This document shows, piece after piece, positions 62,504 to 64,000 of a stretch of 64,000 bases of DNA. A program made the position numbers and the translations under genes. Within the stretch, counting starts at the first letter, position 1. The number at the start of each line of letters is the position of its first letter. Source of the DNA: Flavipsychrobacter sp. GTDB lineage: Bacteria > Bacteroidota > Bacteroidia > Chitinophagales > Chitinophagaceae. Under the pieces are notes generated by a model. It ran no database searches, was not told the DNA's origin, and was given only the letters and a program-made list of their open reading frames with translations. The DNA lies in the NCBI GenBank assembly GCA_017849575.1, contig JAFIGV010000005.1, positions 1-64,000 of the forward strand, read 5' to 3'.

Positions 62504-64000
62504 CTATTTAATATTCTGACTATTCTGATCCGTTTCTTTTTCGGCCAGTTGCCTCAATAATTTTTTATAATCGCCGGACGAACGTGCAGGACGCTCCCTC
62601 TGCTCAAGGAAGGGTGAAATAATCTCCCGCTCATCTCCCGTAGCCGGAACTTTGTAAACGTTTTTAAAACCGACGAGCGACATCTTGATGTTTTTCTCCG
62701 GCGCTTTTGTCTCATGAAATTCACGGATCAGATCGAGCACGTCGAAATCAATGTACTCAGTGCTGCTGGCGTCAATGATCACGCTGCTGTTGCCCGGCAA
62801 CTTGTTCAGGGTGTCTTTTATGCTTGCCTTATTAAGAAAAGAAACCTCCTGCGCCAGCGTTAGCTTGATGAGATCTCCGTTGCTGTAACTGCTGCGGTTA
62901 TAATAGTAAGACACGCGCATGTTTTGACGGAGGATGTAAAAGATGCTGATCAGCAAACCAATACCCACACCTTTTAACAGATCGAGTGAAACGACAGCAA
63001 TAGCGGTGGTGACAAACGGTACGAACTGGGTTACGCCTCCCTCCTTCCACATATGCCTGAACACTTTGGGATTGCATAGCTTGTAGCCGGTAAAAATGAG
63101 AATGACTGCAAGGCTTGCTTTGGGAATTTTATTGAGTAAAACCGGAATGGTTGCTACACAAACCAGCAGCAAAACCCCATGCAATATTGCCGAGGCTTTG
63201 GTACGCGCCCCCGCGTTGATATTGGCAGACGACCGTACGATAACACTCGTCATCGGCAGCCCCCCAACCAATCCGCTGAGCACATTGCCGATTCCCTGCG
63301 CCTTCAGCTCACGATCTGTGGGTGTGTAGCGCTTATGCGTATCGAGTTTGTCGGTGGCCTCGATGCACAATAAAGTTTCTATAGAAGCGACAATGGCAAT
63401 GACGATGCCGGTACTCCAGACCTTAGGATTGCTAAACCCACTGAAATCGGGGAGCGTAAACTGACTGATGAACTCGCGGGGCGTATTGGCCACCGGCAAA
63501 TTGACCAGATGAGCGCCACCCAGAAAAAGTTCGGAGCCCCTGGCCCGGAACAACTCATTGATTAGCGTACCCGCAGCCACTACCAGCAATCCACTCGGTA
63601 TCAGCGATAGTTTTTTGAACGCTTTGGTCTGCCAAGCTATCAGCAATGCAAGGCCTACAAGTGCAATGATCACCGCTCCCATCTCCACATGATGCAGCGA
63701 TGAGGTAAAGAACTCGAATGAAAAACCGTCGTCTGCATCGCCGGTACGTGGCTCTTTGATCAAAGAATAACCAATAGCATCCGGTATCTGTTTAATAATG
63801 ATGGTAAGACCAATGCCTGCCAGCATACCTTCTATAACAGAAGACGGAAAATAATTGGCGATGCTGCCCGCGCGAACAAAGCCAAGAATGAGCTGCAATA
63901 CTCCGGCCACAATAACCGAACACAAAAAAATGTCGAAGGCGCCCAGCTCGCCGATGGCCGTAAGAACAATGGCCGTAAGCCCTGCGGCCGGGCCCGCAAC
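62504..64000 (-). CDS. SulP-family anion transporter with STAS domain (5' end beyond window)
   Basis: The reading frame is still open at base 64000, so the N-terminus is outside the window. About 498 residues are visible. They include the SulP signature segment GPAAGLTAIVLTAIGELGAF at the truncated end, YFPSSVIEGMLAGIGLTIII, multiple helices including LSGLVGGLPMTSVIVRSSAN, and a C-terminal cytoplasmic STAS domain (SSVIIDASSTEYIDFDVLDL near the end). Family members carry sulfate, bicarbonate or dicarboxylates. The adjacent carbonic anhydrase favours bicarbonate. This is inference; sulfate cannot be excluded. Confidence 0.9.
   Translation of the reverse strand, partial: VAGPAAGLTAIVLTAIGELGAFDIFLCSVIVAGVLQLILGFVRAGSIANYFPSSVIEGMLAGIGLTIIIKQIPDAIGYSLIKEPRTGDADDGFSFEFFTSSLHHVEMGAVIIALVGLALLIAWQTKAFKKLSLIPSGLLVVAAGTLINELFRARGSELFLGGAHLVNLPVANTPREFISQFTLPDFSGFSNPKVWSTGIVIAIVASIETLLCIEATDKLDTHKRYTPTDRELKAQGIGNVLSGLVGGLPMTSVIVRSSANINAGARTKASAILHGVLLLVCVATIPVLLNKIPKASLAVILIFTGYKLCNPKVFRHMWKEGGVTQFVPFVTTAIAVVSLDLLKGVGIGLLISIFYILRQNMRVSYYYNRSSYSNGDLIKLTLAQEVSFLNKASIKDTLNKLPGNSSVIIDASSTEYIDFDVLDLIREFHETKAPEKNIKMSLVGFKNVYKVPATGDEREIISPFLEQRERPARSSGDYKKLLRQLAEKETDQNSQNIK

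Noticed and set aside
1-64000. A defence island, prophage, integrative element, biosynthetic cluster or RNA gene set
   Set aside because: I looked for restriction enzymes, toxin-antitoxin pairs, reverse transcriptases, integrases, transposases, synthases and tRNA or rRNA folds. None was recognisable; absence by eye is not proof for small RNAs.

Overview
The window looks like a chromosomal segment of a Bacteroidota bacterium, most likely of the order Chitinophagales (Chitinophagaceae-like). Four things point there. There is a giant SprB-repeat protein ending in a gliding-motility/type IX secretion C-terminal domain. There are phylum-typical families: a carboxypeptidase-regulatory-domain/TonB-type receptor, a Porin_10-like porin, a DoxX/BT_3928-type protein, a DUF1599 protein, and ECF sigma factors followed by membrane partners. 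Several promoters fit the Bacteroidota pattern TTTG-N19-TAnnTTTG. Some starts are TTG or GTG. I recognised no rRNA, tRNA, CRISPR array, insertion sequence, prophage, secondary-metabolite cluster or defence island. Almost everything is chromosomal core or lineage-specific envelope biology.

Layout. Bases 1-1351 hold no credible gene but are full of repeats: a four-unit 8-bp tandem repeat, a 117-bp element with 11-bp terminal inverted repeats plus a diverged partial copy, a long inverted repeat and several strong palindromes. Then come folP (minus) and, divergently, a DUF1599 gene, a DoxX/thioredoxin-like protein and an orphan peptide-type ABC permease. Next is a phosphate uptake block (porin, DUF47 regulator, PiT transporter with an inserted PDZ-like domain) whose two promoters share an apparent operator. 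At 8.9-21.4 kb are two ECF sigma-factor loci with membrane partners, a SET-domain protein, lipB, a C-terminal processing protease, a J-domain membrane protein, a TonB-type outer membrane protein and a multi-pass membrane protein. At 21.4-33.2 kb are smc, a type II NADH dehydrogenase, an SDR/MaoC pair, a small carboxypeptidase-regulatory-domain protein, parE and an M16 peptidase.

Bases 33.4-39.0 kb are one gene for a 1,866-residue adhesin with 15 SprB repeats. At 39.2-50.4 kb are a PAP2 protein, accC, a GNAT acetyltransferase, a glutathione peroxidase-like protein, an AIM24-like protein, a run of small hydrophilic proteins including a CsbD-like one, a transglutaminase-like protein lacking its catalytic Cys, a porin and a flavin-binding-type protein. 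At 50.4-56.5 kb are a two-component system, uvrA and a polyprenyl diphosphate synthase. At 56.7-60.6 kb are tandem OmpA-like outer membrane paralogues, followed by pfkA, a beta-carbonic anhydrase and a SulP transporter cut by the window edge.

Functional links. The clearest modules are phosphate acquisition (5.1-8.7 kb), probable bicarbonate uptake and interconversion (61.8-64.0 kb), ECF-sigma envelope signalling (8.9-9.8 and 15.2-18.1 kb) and surface/outer-membrane proteins (5.2, 18.1, 33.4, 47.1 and 56.7-60.6 kb). The observations most worth following are the matched promoter elements of the phosphate genes, the PDZ-like insertion in PiT, the sigma-factor partner that joins an inner-membrane segment to a predicted outer-membrane barrel, the Cys-to-Ser transglutaminase-like protein, and the tandem OmpA paralogues whose peptidoglycan-binding motif is altered. 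No feature is an obvious wholly new system, and I do not claim one.
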